This document shows, piece after piece, positions 1 to 10,378 of a stretch of 64,000 nucleotides of DNA. The stretch's first letter is position 1. Each line of letters starts with the position of its first letter. The stretch is from Theocolax elegans. Its lineage: Eukaryota; Arthropoda; Insecta; Hymenoptera; Cerocephalidae. The stretch lies in NCBI GenBank assembly GCA_026168455.1, contig CM047431.1, positions 7,710,943 through 7,774,942 on the forward strand. Reading direction: 5' to 3'. Both the position numbers and the translations under genes were made by a program. The notes beneath the pieces were generated by a model, which made no database searches, was not told the origin of the DNA, and was given only the letters and a program-made list of their open reading frames with translations.

Positions 1-526
1 TTCATAATTTTGATTTTAATCTGATATACATATGCACACATAAAAATTAACCTATACAGCCTTGAAATAAATTTACAAATTTTGCTAAATCAGTCGTTAC
101 ACGCAGTGATGTCGATCACTGACCTGCGAACATGCCGATTTGACAATTGTTAACTACTCCCACCTACGCCGAATCTGAATCGCGTCCATCGCTGATTGGA
201 CCGCCACCCTCATACGGTTCTAAAATATTTGTGAGTCCATTTTTCTTTTCAGTTTTTATAAACCCGCAAATGCACTATGTAATGCCTTTAGTCTTCATTT
301 TGTTCTTGAATCTTCTGAGCCTCTTATTAACAGGAAGCGAAGTGCCCGCCGTTTTAGATTCCGGCGTAAGTATATTGTGAAATTCATATACAGAATTATA
401 AGTATATAAAAGCTTAAAATATAAGGGATAGTCCCCATGCTGGCCCTTTTAAGCTAATTGTGATATAAGATATACAGATCATTTGAAGACTACTTGAATT
501 TAGAGATTGACCAAGATTTTTAAACG
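1..526. repeat. Inverted duplicate of 19550-20075, cut by window edge
   Basis: This block reads, as reverse complement, almost identically to 19550-20075, with only scattered substitutions and small changes. The match starts at base 1, so the repeat probably continues outside the window, and it stops at about 526 in the T-rich run before CCCCATTG. The 19 kb copy is longer and runs on to 19204, and a third, direct partial copy of that other half lies at 27415-27876. The family has no coding domain or terminal structure that I recognise. It could be a non-autonomous transposon or a segmental duplication carrying an exon (see 253-365). Confidence 0.9.
253..365 (+). other. Exon-like segment with signal-peptide-type reading frame (copy 1)
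   Basis: A pyrimidine-rich tract ending in CAG (to 252) looks like a splice acceptor, and GGC/GTAAGTATA at 365-366 looks like a strong splice donor. Between them an ATG at 270 opens a 32-codon frame beginning MHYVMPLVFILFLNLL, a short N-terminus followed by a long hydrophobic core and TGSEVPAVLDSG, as in a secretory signal peptide with a nearby cleavage region. The frame is also open upstream to about 147 but without an ATG. The same structure is kept at 19711-19823 on the other strand. No downstream exon was identified, so a gene is not proven; a chance frame inside a repeat is the alternative. Confidence 0.25.
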
Positions 527-980
527 CCCCATTGAAAAAGTTCCTATTGATTCAGTATTGATTCAGTGATAAAATCATTATGGAATTAATAAATAATAGC
601 TACTGATATTGATCAAAATCAATACTGACTTAGTAGTAAGTTCTCCAAAACGCGAAACTGATTTCTTACTAAATTAGTACAAAATCAATAATGAATCAAT
701 GTTGTATCATTACGGAATCAGTACTGTATCAATTTTGAAATTATTCAATTGAAGAACGGTAATGTGCCCTTAAAAATTCTGTATTCAATCAATTCAGAAT
801 CAGTGTCAAATCAATACCCTGTTAAAAAAGGTCACGCTAATTCAGTGCTGATTTCTCTAAAAAAAAAATGAAATAAATTTTTTTAGATAATTCTCTAAAA
901 AAATTAGGTAAAATCAAATAAAATTGTCAAAAAAACATAAAATAAATAAAAAAAAGTATTACATATATTTCTGTTTATGT
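527..980. other. AT-rich spacer with repeated TTGATTCAGT-like words
   Basis: No gene is seen. Between about 530 and 830 variants of TTGATTCAGTA and its reverse complement recur many times in both orientations, which suggests an old degenerate short repeat rather than unique sequence. The rest is A/T runs. Confidence 0.5.
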
Positions 981-1023
981 TGACCATCCACTTATTAACC
1001 GCGGTCAATGCTGCTTAACTTTC
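981..1023 (-). repeat. Fragment of 5S-rRNA-derived SINE
   Basis: The reverse complement contains the 5S rRNA internal promoter region, GTTAAGCAGCATTGACCGCGG followed by a TTGGATGG-like end in degenerate form. It matches the same part of the longer SINE copies at 31960-32287 and 47001-47435. Only about 43 bases remain, so this is a small relic. Confidence 0.55.
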
Positions 1024-1056
1024 ATGATCTATCATATCTCAGTCTATTCTCAATGC

Positions 1057-1333
1057 TACATTCACAAACAGTTACAAAGATAATAAAAACATATTTGTAG
1101 ACATTTCTAAAAACCCAGTTAGAATTTATTTTAATGGTTTTAATTTTAATGGAATAAACATATTTTTAAATATATAGATAATTTCATACAATTTAAAATA
1201 TTAATGTACATATTGGTACCATATTAGAAGAGCAATATATATTGTATACATAACAATATATAATTGTAACTAGGCTTTTTGAAACGTCTATAAATATGTT
1301 TTCATTATCTTATAGTAACTGTTTGTGAATGTA
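1057..1333. repeat. Short inverted-repeat element (MITE) with TA ends
   Basis: The left end TACATTCACAAACAGTTAC and about 45 bases after it recur as reverse complement at the right end, CTGTTTGTGAATGTA. The terminal inverted repeats are about 60 bp with a few mismatches, and the whole unit is 277 bp. TA at both outer ends fits a Tc1/mariner-type target duplication. There is no coding capacity. Confidence 0.75.
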
Positions 1334-1460
1334 GCAGATAGAAGATAGTAAATCATGCAATAGAAAATACTAAAATCAGTATGGAAGTAATAACATCTCT
1401 TTAAGATTATATTATTTAATATTTCAAGTACATATATTTCATTAATCCAATTGTTAAATA

Positions 1461-1769
1461 TCTGCACGAGGTTCCAGTGGGCGATGGACTTTCAAGGATA
1501 TCTGCTGTCACTCCTGAGGTTTTGCACCTGATGCAGATCATTCAGCTTGCTACTTCTTCGTTGGATTGTCCTGGTGCTGGATTGCTGGGAACCGGGGAAG
1601 GAACGTGGAGTTTTATTCATGGTAGTCAGGGTACTGGGTAGTTTATAGTAGGTATGCGTGAGTGTACGGCATCCGGGTAGGTAGTTTTGATAAGGGGGAA
1701 GGCTACGCTAATACCTTTTTATTGTTTCTTTTTAGCTTTTTGTGACAGGTATTAAATCACCTTGTCACA
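1461..1769 (-). repeat. 3-prime LTR remnant of gypsy A (U3 part)
   Basis: Immediately after the polypurine tract the minus strand begins TGTGACAAGG, a plausible LTR start. The remnant runs down to 1461 and then gives way to unrelated AT-rich DNA. Its last 56 bases match the far edge of the 5-prime LTR at 11274-11329, which is what ties the two ends together. The remaining U5 side is missing. Confidence 0.55.
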
Positions 1770-1782
1770 ACTCCCCCCCGCC
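1770..1782 (-). other. Polypurine tract of gypsy A
   Basis: Minus strand GGCGGGGGGGAGT directly abuts the LTR start TGTGACA. This is the expected plus-strand priming site for an LTR element. Confidence 0.6.
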
Positions 1783-2420
1783 AAACTGAAGTTACGCGGA
1801 GTCGTAACTTCGGTGGGAATTTGCATGAATAATTATGGTAGCTATCCTACTATCTAATCTACGATGATCGGTATCATCTGTTTTCCGGTGTATTGTGTAG
1901 CTGCTTGGCTGCTCCAATCTTTGTATAGTGTACGCGCTGTGCGTGTTTCCTATTCCCTATTTCTCTATCTATTTAGTATGTTTACTTACTGATTGCCCTT
2001 ACAATTTACTTACTTACTAGACGATGAGAGCTCCTGATATTTCCGCGACCATACTCTCCTTCATACTTACATGAATCATTCGTTCTATTCTATTTACAAT
2101 GTAAAAAAAAAATTATTACTATTTAATTTTACATGTATATATATAATTTATCTAACTCTTTATTTTAGGTATAGTGCGTACGTTGCTATTATAATCACAA
2201 ATGTAGGGGCTTCCTTGAATTTAACCGCGTCCTATATCGTTTTCTTATTAATTAATGAATTTTCTTATTTTTCCGAATTGCGTTTTCTTTCCCCCCCCCC
2301 CCTTTTCTTATGTGTAAATTGCATTTTTATATGTGGGAATAGTATTTGGGTTAGTAAATAATAATCGCTTATTTTCTGTAGGAATTTATTTATTTTAAAA
2401 AAAAAATATATATCTAATTA
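1783..2420 (-). other. 3-prime untranslated region of gypsy A
   Basis: This lies between the stop of the extra ORF and the polypurine tract. It is AT-rich, with A and C homopolymers near 2292 and 2400. I see no conserved gene; a 96-codon plus-strand frame at 2071-2361 is low-complexity and unconvincing. Confidence 0.5.
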
Positions 2421-3410
2421 TTAGGCCCATTTTTTGGCTAATTCCTTCCTCTTACGAAGGACCTCTCGGTGGTATTCCCCACACCGAGGGCAGGATGCGT
2501 TCAACACGCCTCTCCAACTGCAGTTTCGGCAGAACATGGCCCTTGGTGACGAGCAGGTACTGTATTTGTGGCCTGTTCCACCGCAGTTCCAGCATCCTTG
2601 CCGGCATTGATCCTGGGGAGGTCGAGGTATTCCTTCCCAGAGCCTCTTCTCCTCCTCTAACCTGGATTGGTCTGGTTTGGAGACTCTGGGCATGGTGAGT
2701 AGGGATGGGATTTCCCTTGCTTCCAGGGGGTTTGGGGTGTTCATGATGGGCGCGGCGGGGTTAATTATGGGTTCGGGGATCGTTTGCGCGGGGGTAGGTG
2801 GGTAGTGTGGGGGAGCGGGGGAGTTCTGGGCAGCGAGGTTTTGGGCAGGAGCGGGGGAATATGATGTTGGGGCGGTCAAGTTTTGGGCGGTAGCGGGGGA
2901 GGGTTGGGGTTGTGGGGATTTGGATGGGAATGGTGAGGGATTTTGGATATTGTGGTATTGGGGAAATAAGGGAAGGGGTGCTGGGACGTGGATGTACGTA
3001 TACTGCCCTGTGGCGGGATTGTACACAGGGTGGGAAATGGTAGGAAGAGGTGGTATGGGGAAGGAATTTGGGGACATGGTGAGGGGGGGAAAGGATTGTC
3101 CTGGTGGCGGTGTCTGAGGTCGCTTCATGACCGGTGTATCTACTGCCGCCATCTGAGATACTTCCTCTCTCCTCTCTATTTTGGCCACGGTGGCTCTGAA
3201 ATGAGGATCGTCGCACAGGTGGCGACCGCCGCGGGTACATCCTCTGGCACCCGGGCACCCTCGACTCGGTGCCTCTCTGATTGCCATCCTGGCCATTGCC
3301 TCCGCCAATTCCTCCTTCCCTGGCTTGGGCATTTCCATGGGGCGAGACGCGAATCTTCCACGTCCTCGTCCTCGCTGCCGGGCTGATGCCGTCTCTCCTG
3401 CTCGTTCCAT
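2421..3410 (-). CDS. Gypsy A extra 3-prime ORF, Pro-rich with C-terminal zinc motifs
   Basis: An intact 329-codon frame starts with a true ATG at 3410, after integrase and before the polypurine tract. The N-terminus is basic and RG-rich (RQRGRGRGRF, residues ~12-21). A Cys/His cluster lies near 50-68, and a long Pro/Gln/Asn-rich low-complexity region covers ~95-240. The C-terminus has CWNCGGTGHKYSTC (a CX2CX4HX4C knuckle) and then CRNC...CPRC, suggesting one or two zinc sites. It has no signal peptide, furin site or membrane span, so it is not env. Nucleic-acid binding is likely from the RG and zinc features, but the role is unknown. It is the only long undamaged ORF of this element. Gypsy C has an ORF in the same place, also with a C-terminal Cys/His motif. 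Confidence 0.7.
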   Translation of the reverse strand: MERAGETASARQRGRGRGRFASRPMEMPKPGKEELAEAMARMAIREAPSRGCPGARGCTRGGRHLCDDPHFRATVAKIERREEVSQMAAVDTPVMKRPQTPPPGQSFPPLTMSPNSFPIPPLPTISHPVYNPATGQYTYIHVPAPLPLFPQYHNIQNPSPFPSKSPQPQPSPATAQNLTAPTSYSPAPAQNLAAQNSPAPPHYPPTPAQTIPEPIINPAAPIMNTPNPLEAREIPSLLTMPRVSKPDQSRLEEEKRLWEGIPRPPQDQCRQGCWNCGGTGHKYSTCSSPRAMFCRNCSWRGVLNASCPRCGEYHREVLRKRKELAKKWA

Positions 3411-3488
3411 CTAAAGCATTCCCTACCTTTAGTTTTCATTTCTCTCTTTCCTTCTCCCTTTTTTGTTCATTGCCTCCTGGATTGCTTT

Positions 3489-3956
3489 TTATGTCCGCGA
3501 CCTTAATTTCATTCGTGGGGAGTTTCCAATACTTGTGTTTGTTTGGGGTTTCATTTTCCTTGGTCTACCTCTATTGCGTTTTGGGATTTCGGGGATTAGA
3601 TTTACTGGGGATCGCGATTCTTTTCTGTTGGGTATGGGTTTCTCAGGGGTACGGTTTTTAAACTGTTTAGAGTAACGGGGAGGAACATATCGTTTTAAGT
3701 CATTTACAAATACCTTTGTCTGCCGTTTTGTATCCTCTTCCTCGACCAAGTAAACTACTGGGGATAAAACTTTTACTATTTTAGCGGGGCCTATGAACTT
3801 TGGAGCGTGTTTTGCAGCAAAGTTATCATCCGCAGAGGACAAAACGTGGTTCCGTTTGCAGACTAAATCTCCCACTTGGAAGGTTATTTTTCTCCTTCCC
3901 TTATTATAATATTTGGCATGTTTATCATTTGCCTTGTCGATGTGCCTTTTTACCAA
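3489..3956 (-). pseudogene. Gypsy A integrase C-terminal domain with AT-hook-like tail
   Basis: This continues integrase in a shifted frame. Residues ~1-95 hold the KYYNKGRR...VGDLV region and a GPY/F-like module (KFIGPAKIVKVL...VYLVE) typical of gypsy integrases. Past ~115 the tail is basic and contains KRNRGRPRKMKPQ, which fits an AT-hook core (RGRP). Such a tail could help tether integration complexes to AT-rich DNA; this is inference. The frame is separated from the catalytic core by a short gap near 3957-3992, so the protein cannot be made intact. Confidence 0.8.
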
Positions 3957-3992
3957 GTCATAGATTATGGGAAATCTTTTTACTCTATTTGA

Positions 3993-4778
3993 TCATGTTT
4001 CAGTATCTGGTTGGGGAATTAGAGGTGGGGATTCTATGTGTTTTCTTAGTAAAGCTACCGGGGTGGGATTTCTGCCGAAATTTAGGAAAGCTGGGGAATA
4101 TTTGGTGGATGAGTGGACTACGCTATTAAGAGCAAAACAAAATTCTCCTAGGTGTTTATCCCATTCTCTGTGGTCCTGATCTAGGTAGCTATTTATCATG
4201 GGCTTTATATTCCTGTTCACGCGTTCTACTGGGTTAGCCTGGGCGTGATACGGGGGAATTGTTGACTGAATTACTCCGTATTCCGTTAACCTTTTCGTTA
4301 TCAATTTGTTTGAAAATTCCGTTCCATTGTCCGTAATAAGGTATTTTGGGCATCTCCATCGGTTGATTACTAGCTCATCAAAAGCTGTTAATACATTTTT
4401 CGCGTCCGCTTTCCGTAAAGGTTTCATTTCTATGTACCGGGTGAACAGATCCTCGAATACTATTATATATTTGTATCCTGACTTGGATGGTGGTTTTGGA
4501 CCCATTATGTCCGCAGCTACCACAGTCCATGGCCCTTCAATGTTTCTTCCCTCCATGATACCTGCTGGGGGTTGCTGGGATGATTTGTGGGCTTGACACT
4601 CCTGACAGGCTTTTACAAATTTGCAGGTGTCGTAATAGATACCGGGCCAATAATAGTATGTTGCTACCCTTGCGTATGTCTTGTCAATTCCCAGATGACC
4701 AGATTGTGGGGAGTAATGTGCTTCAAATAGGGCTTTGGGTCGGTCTTTATTGGGGAGTATGAGCTTCCACGCGTCCAA
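3993..4778 (-). pseudogene. Gypsy A integrase, HHCC and DDE core
   Basis: The frame holds the N-terminal zinc finger (HYSPQSGHLG...CQECQAH, HHCC type) and the catalytic core: ADIMG (first Asp), TDNGTEF (second Asp) and NPVERVNR (Glu). All three acidic residues are present, unlike gypsy C, where the Glu is changed. Integrase inserts the reverse-transcribed DNA into the genome. The frame is broken from RNase H upstream (gap 4779-4870) and from its own C-terminal domain downstream. Confidence 0.9.
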
Positions 4779-4870
4779 ATCGGGGATTAGGGGGTCAACC
4801 AGGGGATTAGGGCGGTGTGCATATAAATAGCCATTTTCTATTTTTAAATCTGGGTATTTTTTCGGGGATC

Positions 4871-5488
4871 TTATAACCGCGGTTTTTGATATTGCGGATC
4901 TTCCAAGTCCAATGGTCCTACTGCTGTTACTGCTTCTTGATTCTCATAAGCTCTTGATAAGGCGTCCGGTACTTTGTGCAATGCGCCTTTTCTATGAACA
5001 ATTTTAATATTATAGTTTTGTAGTACCGTATTCCATCGAGCTAGTCTGCCAATAGGATCCTTAATGTTCTTCAGCCATAACAAACTATGGTGATCGGTTA
5101 TGACGGTGAATTCCTCACCCTGAAGATAACCTCGTAAACGGTCCACTGCCCAAAGGACTGCCAAGCACTCTTTTTCAGTTACCGTATAGTTCCTTTCTGC
5201 TTTCGTCAGTGACCGACTGACGTAATAAATGGGGTGCTCCTCTCCGTTAATTTCCTGAGTCAGCACTCCCGCTATAGCGTAATCGCTCGCGTCCGTTTGC
5301 AGGGTAAAGGGCAGGGATAGATCCGGTCGGGCTAATACGGGGGCTTGGGTTAGGGCAAGTTTTAGCTTTTCAAAAGCTTCCTGTTGTTCGGCTTTCCAGT
5401 GCCATCTCACGTCCTTGCGAGTTAAGTAATTTAGCGGTACTTTGTACTCAGCTATTTTATCAATAAATCTGGAATACCATCCAATCAT
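4871..5488 (-). pseudogene. Gypsy A RT thumb/connection and RNase H
   Basis: The start matches the RT thumb region (YSRFIDKIAEYKVPLNYLTRK). This is followed by an RNase H domain with TDASDYAIAGVL, EKECLAVLWAVDRLRGYL, TDHHSLLWL and a C-terminal HRKGALHKVPDALSRA motif. The expected acidic residues (TDAS, EKE, TDHH, PDALSR) are all visible. RNase H removes the RNA template strand during reverse transcription. A frameshift near 5490-5545 separates it from the RT palm. Confidence 0.9.
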
Positions 5489-5544
5489 CCCTGTAACCGA
5501 CGTAATTGCTTTAAGTTAGTTGGGGCTGGATATTCCAACAATGG

Positions 5545-6720
5545 TTAAATTTTATCACTATTAGTTTTTAAACCATCCTCGTTTACTATGTAACCCAAAT
5601 ATGTTACTTCAGCGTAGCAGAACTCCGATTTTTCCCGATTTATCTGTAAGTTTGCTTTTCGTAGCGCTGTAAGAACTATTCTAATCCACTGTATGTGTTC
5701 CTCGAATGTCTTGGCCGTGATGATTATGTCATCTAAATAGGCAAAGACATTAGGTTCCCATTCTGGCTTAATTAATTTATCCATTATTTGCTGGAACATG
5801 GCGGGGGCATTTGTCAATCCATAGGGGACTCTTTTAAACTGAAATAGACCGCGACCAGGAACCGCAAACACCGTTATCTCTCGACTTTCGGGGGCAAGGG
5901 GGACTTGATGGTAGGCTTGCGAGAGATTGAGTTTGGTTATGTATCTACTTTCCCTAAGCTGATCCAATATGTCATCCATATTCCGCAATGGATAAGCATA
6001 CTTTTTAGTTACTGCATTGACTTGTCGATAGTCAATGCAGAACCTGTATATCCCGTTTGCCTTGGATACTGTAACCGGACAGCTACACCAAGGACTATCC
6101 GACGGTTCTATTATTCCTTCTTTTAACATCCTATCGACTTCCTCGTAGGCTGCTTTGAGCATTTTTGGGGAATACCTTCTATTCCGCTGCCGAATAGGTT
6201 TGTTATCTATTAACTCCAATTTGTGTTCCGTTATATGGGTTACTCCTAATGTTTTCGGGGTAGGGGGAACTAATTCATCCAATAGTTTGTTGAATTGTTG
6301 AATTTGTTCTGGGGTTGCTCTAAATAGTCCACCGATACTAGCTATCGCGGGGAAGCAGCTAGGGTCTCCGCCATATGGGTAGAATTGGTGAATTATCCCT
6401 TTATTTGTCCACCAAGTTTCATTCGTAAAATCTACCTTAATATTAGCCTTCCTTTTAAAATCAATTCCCAAAATACAATCATAATGCAACCCATCAGCAA
6501 CCTGAAAGGGCATTGTGATTTCTTCCTCGTCCAATTTAACTTCAATCTCTACTATCCCTTGTATTGGAACCTGTGTCCCATCTGCAACCTTAACACTTGT
6601 GCACCTTGATGGTCGTAATTTGCTTCCCAATATTCCACTCATTCCCTTTCCAATGAATGAGTGAACTGAACCACTATCCAATAAAGCTACCAATAGTCTA
6701 CCGTTTAATTCTAAGTTAAA
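5545..6720 (-). pseudogene. Gypsy A protease and reverse transcriptase
   Basis: Upstream of the first possible start the frame is open through the protease active site VALLDSGSVHSFIG, with the later hydrophobic motif CILGIDF. RT follows with FCIDYRQVNAVT, YITKLNLSQAYHQVPL, VPYGLTNAPAMFQQ, FAYLDDIII and the KSEFCYAEVTYLGYIV region. The YLDD box is intact. The first catalytic aspartate, normally in a KLDL or KIDL context, is asparagine here (AAT codon near 5925). This looks like a G-to-A change that would kill RT independently of the frameshifts. Confidence 0.92.
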
Positions 6721-6849
6721 AAATAGTCTGGGATCAACTCCGGGGGTTTTTTGTATCAGGGATTGGGGTTTATGGGATTTTTCTGTATGGGGCCCTTTCG
6801 GGGCAAAAGTTGAGGAAATATGACTATATATATGGCTATATATGACTGG

Positions 6850-7272
6850 CTATTTCCTCTGATTGAAGTTTCCCTGATTATTGTAGCATTTTTCGCAGTA
6901 TTTACTGCTTACTCCTGTTTGGCCACAACCAAAACATTTTCTTGGTTCTAGGCAATCTGCTACCCAATGTCCCATTTTTCCACATCTGAAACAGGGTTCT
7001 TTTACTTTATCTCTGGGACTTGTGTTCCTTGTCCTTCGTGAGTACTCCTGGTTTGGGTTGAAGTTTCCTCTATATGGTGGGGATTGTGGTTTTTTCGGGT
7101 AACCTTGTTCTCCTTCCGAGGTTCTAGGTGTCCAATTTTGGTTTTTGTAACCGCGACCGTAATTTCTCTGGGGAATAGTTTCTTTTTCCATCTTTCTATT
7201 GTCCGTATCCGATCTATAATTAGGAGTTGAGTTTGGGTAGGTTTTCCTTTTGGTTAGATAGTTTCTGGGCAT
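6850..7272 (-). pseudogene. Gypsy A gag nucleocapsid region
   Basis: This is a basic, Asn/Arg/Pro-rich stretch followed by two zinc motifs: CFRCGKMGHWVADC (a standard CX2CX4HX4C knuckle) and a second Cys cluster, CFGCGQTGVSSKYCEKC, without the usual His. It packages the element RNA. It sits in a different frame from the capsid part upstream and from protease downstream. One of these shifts may be a programmed frameshift, but decay is just as likely. Confidence 0.85.
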
Positions 7273-7375
7273 AGGTAGGTTTTTCCTGGGGTTTTTGTGG
7301 GGTAGATAGTATTGCTGCCAATTTCTTAGATTTCTGTTCCTGTTCTACATATGAGTACTTTGACAGATCGTAGTT

Positions 7376-8952
7376 TTATAATGTTGGCGGGGGTTTATAT
7401 GCTTTATCCTTTTTCCCTAATTTTTGTAGTTCAGTGAATGAACAGAAATCGCGTTTCTCAATACGTTGTCTGTAAATTGGATGCATATTCCTATATGCTC
7501 TGTCCAATTGTTCCTGTAAAGACATTGTGGGTTTTACTTGATCCAAGAGTCCACGTAACTTAGTTAGGAAAGTGGATATATCTTCTTTTGGCCCTTGTGT
7601 GCGCAATTCAATTGTCTGTCTAATGTGGGATTGTGTGTCTTCCACACCATACTGCAGACGAAGTCTTCAAAATTATTCCAATATTTTTTTTCTCTGTGAA
7701 ACCACTCCCATGCTTCGTCGTCTAAAATTGATGGCATTGCCTTCATTATTTCGTCTAGGCTAAAACCATGTGCATCCATGCAATCCTCCAGATTCCTTAG
7801 GAAGATGTCCGGTTTGTTCTTCTTGGATCCTTTAAATTGAATGTGCCATTTAGAAAGAATATCTACTGTGTGTTTTTCCCTCATAAACGTTACATTCTCA
7901 AAACTTGCTTGGGAGTAGCTGCCAAAGGGGATTTGTGATGGTGTGTGATGTTGCGGGTTTATATAGGGATTGCGGGGATGAGGGTAATTAGGAATTTCGT
8001 AGGTTTGATTTGCTATATAACTGGGGTCTGGGACTTGTCTGTGGGTTGGCTGTCGTGTTCTCTCTTGTTCACCATTTAGTCTTCCGTCTTGTTCCTGTAT
8101 CCTTGGCTCGTTTTCCCATCGAACCGTCCTTGTATGGTTTGAGTTATCAACCGGGTTCCTTTGTCTGTTTGTTATATTCCCACTTCCCTGTTCTTTTGGT
8201 TGCTGGTTTACTAGTCTGAATGCCGAAGGTTGCACCGTACAGCTTGATATCGGTACAAATGTGGTCGAGGAGCACGTTCCCAATCGATCTCTTGGATTTA
8301 TAAACGGGTTATTTGACCGTTGTTCTCCTGTTGTATAGGATGTTGCCATTGTCTGTATCGGATAGTACGACGTTGAATTTATCCCAAGTGTTGTACTTGA
8401 TACGTTTGGCATCGTAACTTGTAATTCCGGAGCTACCGAATCTGTTAGGTCCATTGGAGAGGGGATATCATTTCTTGAAATGGGACTTAATTGGTAACGG
8501 GTAGATTGGGCTTGCGGTCTATGTGAAAGGGTTTGGGATCCAAGGTTATTTAATCTAATACGATCTATTAGATTTTGCCGCGTCCTAATTTTCGGGATCT
8601 CTTCCTCTAAAGAGTTCCTGCTACTATTTCTTCTTACTGGAACTTGTTCTCTATTTGTTTGGTTACATCCTATATTTTCTTCCCCTAGCGAGATGGGATC
8701 TCTAAATGGTCCTCGTGATTGTCCTGTTGGGAGCTTTGACCTGTCCCTGTAATTTCTTGAGTCGTCTATTTGTCTTGGAGAACTCATATTTGTAGCTCTG
8801 GACATTGATAAATCATGGAGGTCTATTTCTATATTGGGGTCAACCTCGTCGTATTTTGGATTCCATATTGCAGCATTCTCGCCAAAATATTTTCTGATTT
8901 CATATCTTTTTAATCTATCTCTTAAAATCATTGCATCGCTATCTATGTTCAA
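7376..8952 (-). pseudogene. Gypsy A gag, N-terminal and capsid region
   Basis: The first frame (8952 to about 7640) starts at ATG with a ~350-residue polar, Asn/Gln/Arg/Pro-rich segment. It then has a Retrotrans_gag-type capsid piece: WHIQFKGSKKNKPDIFLRNL, EIMKAMPSILDDEAWEWF and FVCSMVW. A frameshift near 7640 moves the domain into another frame (to 7376), continuing with RTQGPKEDISTFLTKLR and AYRNMHPIYRQRI. The order and motif spacing parallel gypsy B gag (LGALPCILSKDASRWY; AYRNLLPEYRTAM). The copy cannot make full-length gag. Confidence 0.85.
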
Positions 8953-10358
8953 TCTTGCCTATAACGCGTATTGAACAATGCGGCCGTCTGAGGTATTATT
9001 AATAATTCTTTTAATTATTTTAATACCTTCTTGGGGATCTACCATCATTAAATCGTTAGTGAGGTTCCTAAAGAATTCATTGTGGATTGGGAATAATACC
9101 TTTTTTATTTTATTTTACATATTATCGTTCAATCGAAACAGGGGAGAAGAATATCTTAAACGTACGTAGTTTTCTCAAGAGGAGGTTAATTACTTAATTA
9201 ATTACTAACTACAGCTCAATTATAAATTTTTACAGACTTATTTTATAAACAGGTAAAAGAAAGTTATTTCGGGATGAGAAAAGAAAAAAAGAATTGGCAG
9301 TGCTTGTTATTCAAAGAATTTTATTGTATTAGTTAAATAAGCAATAAATTAGATTGTAGTTATTAAAGTATCCAAGGGACGTAAAAATGAGAATAAATGG
9401 TTAATTTCGAGCAAATAAGCAGTATAAGTATAATAGTTACCGTTAAGGAGGGGAAAAGCAAATAAATTTGTAAATTAAACTTGCAAAACAATCCAAATAA
9501 ATTTTAATGAAACCAAATCTCTTAGTTTGTTAAAAAAAATTTTTCCAAAAAATTTTTTTTGTTAGGGAATAACTAATAAAGTTAATTTTGGGTATTACGG
9601 GGAATAAAAAAAACAATCCAGTTTGCAATTTACACATAAAAAAAAATATATATACAATAGCCAAATCAATATTATTATATAAGCAGAATATACAGTAATA
9701 TACAGCAATATTTTAATTATTGTTAATGCAATTAATAAATAATCCAAAATTTATGTATTATAATTCATTTATAATTTTTATTTAACGACTAATTAAATTG
9801 TTTTCGCGTCCAACTTATTTAATTTAATAGAAAACGAATTTATTTTTGGAAATTTATATATCGAAAAAAAAAATTATAAATAATTAATTCTATAATTATT
9901 TAATTGTAATTAATTTGTTCTCCAAAACAACAACAGAAAAAAAAATGAATATTCTTCCAGACGCCACGTGTGTGTTGTACATTTTCCAGGGGGAAGAGAT
10001 GGCGGATTACTTCGCACAAACGCATAGTCACGCTGTCCTATATGTATATATAATTTCTATATACTAATACGCGTACATATAATTATTTATCGCGGCCTAT
10101 TTTCAATTTTCTTCGGAGAAAGAAAAATTTCGATGAAGTATTGGTGTCCAACACTGGTCCAATACTTAGTATTTATTATTTTTATTATTTCAACTATTTC
10201 TGTCAGCTTTAATTTTCTTATTTAGAAACAAAAGAATCTCAAAAATTTCCAAATTAATCACCCAATAATTTTGAATTAATCAAAAAAAAAAAGAATTTTA
10301 TTTAAACTTAATTTAATTAATTTTCAACTACATAAAAAACTATGTGATCCCGTTAACT
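8953..10358 (-). other. Leader (5-prime UTR) of gypsy A
   Basis: This is an unusually long, very AT-rich leader of about 1.4 kb between the primer-binding site and gag. It carries many A-runs and no conserved ORF. Confidence 0.55.
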
Positions 10359-10376
10359 AAACCACGTTAGGCGCCA
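10359..10376 (-). other. Primer-binding site of gypsy A
   Basis: Minus strand TGGCGCCTAACGTGG begins two bases after the LTR end TGACA. TGG at the start pairs with a tRNA CCA end. Gypsy B has the closely similar TGGCGCCCAACGTGGGG in the same place, so both probably use the same or a related tRNA primer. Confidence 0.75.
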
Positions 10377-10378
10377 TT

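Noticed and set aside
2421..3410. Envelope gene of gypsy A
   Set aside because: The product has no signal peptide, fusion-peptide-like segment, cleavage site or membrane span; zinc-binding motifs point to a nucleic-acid-binding protein.
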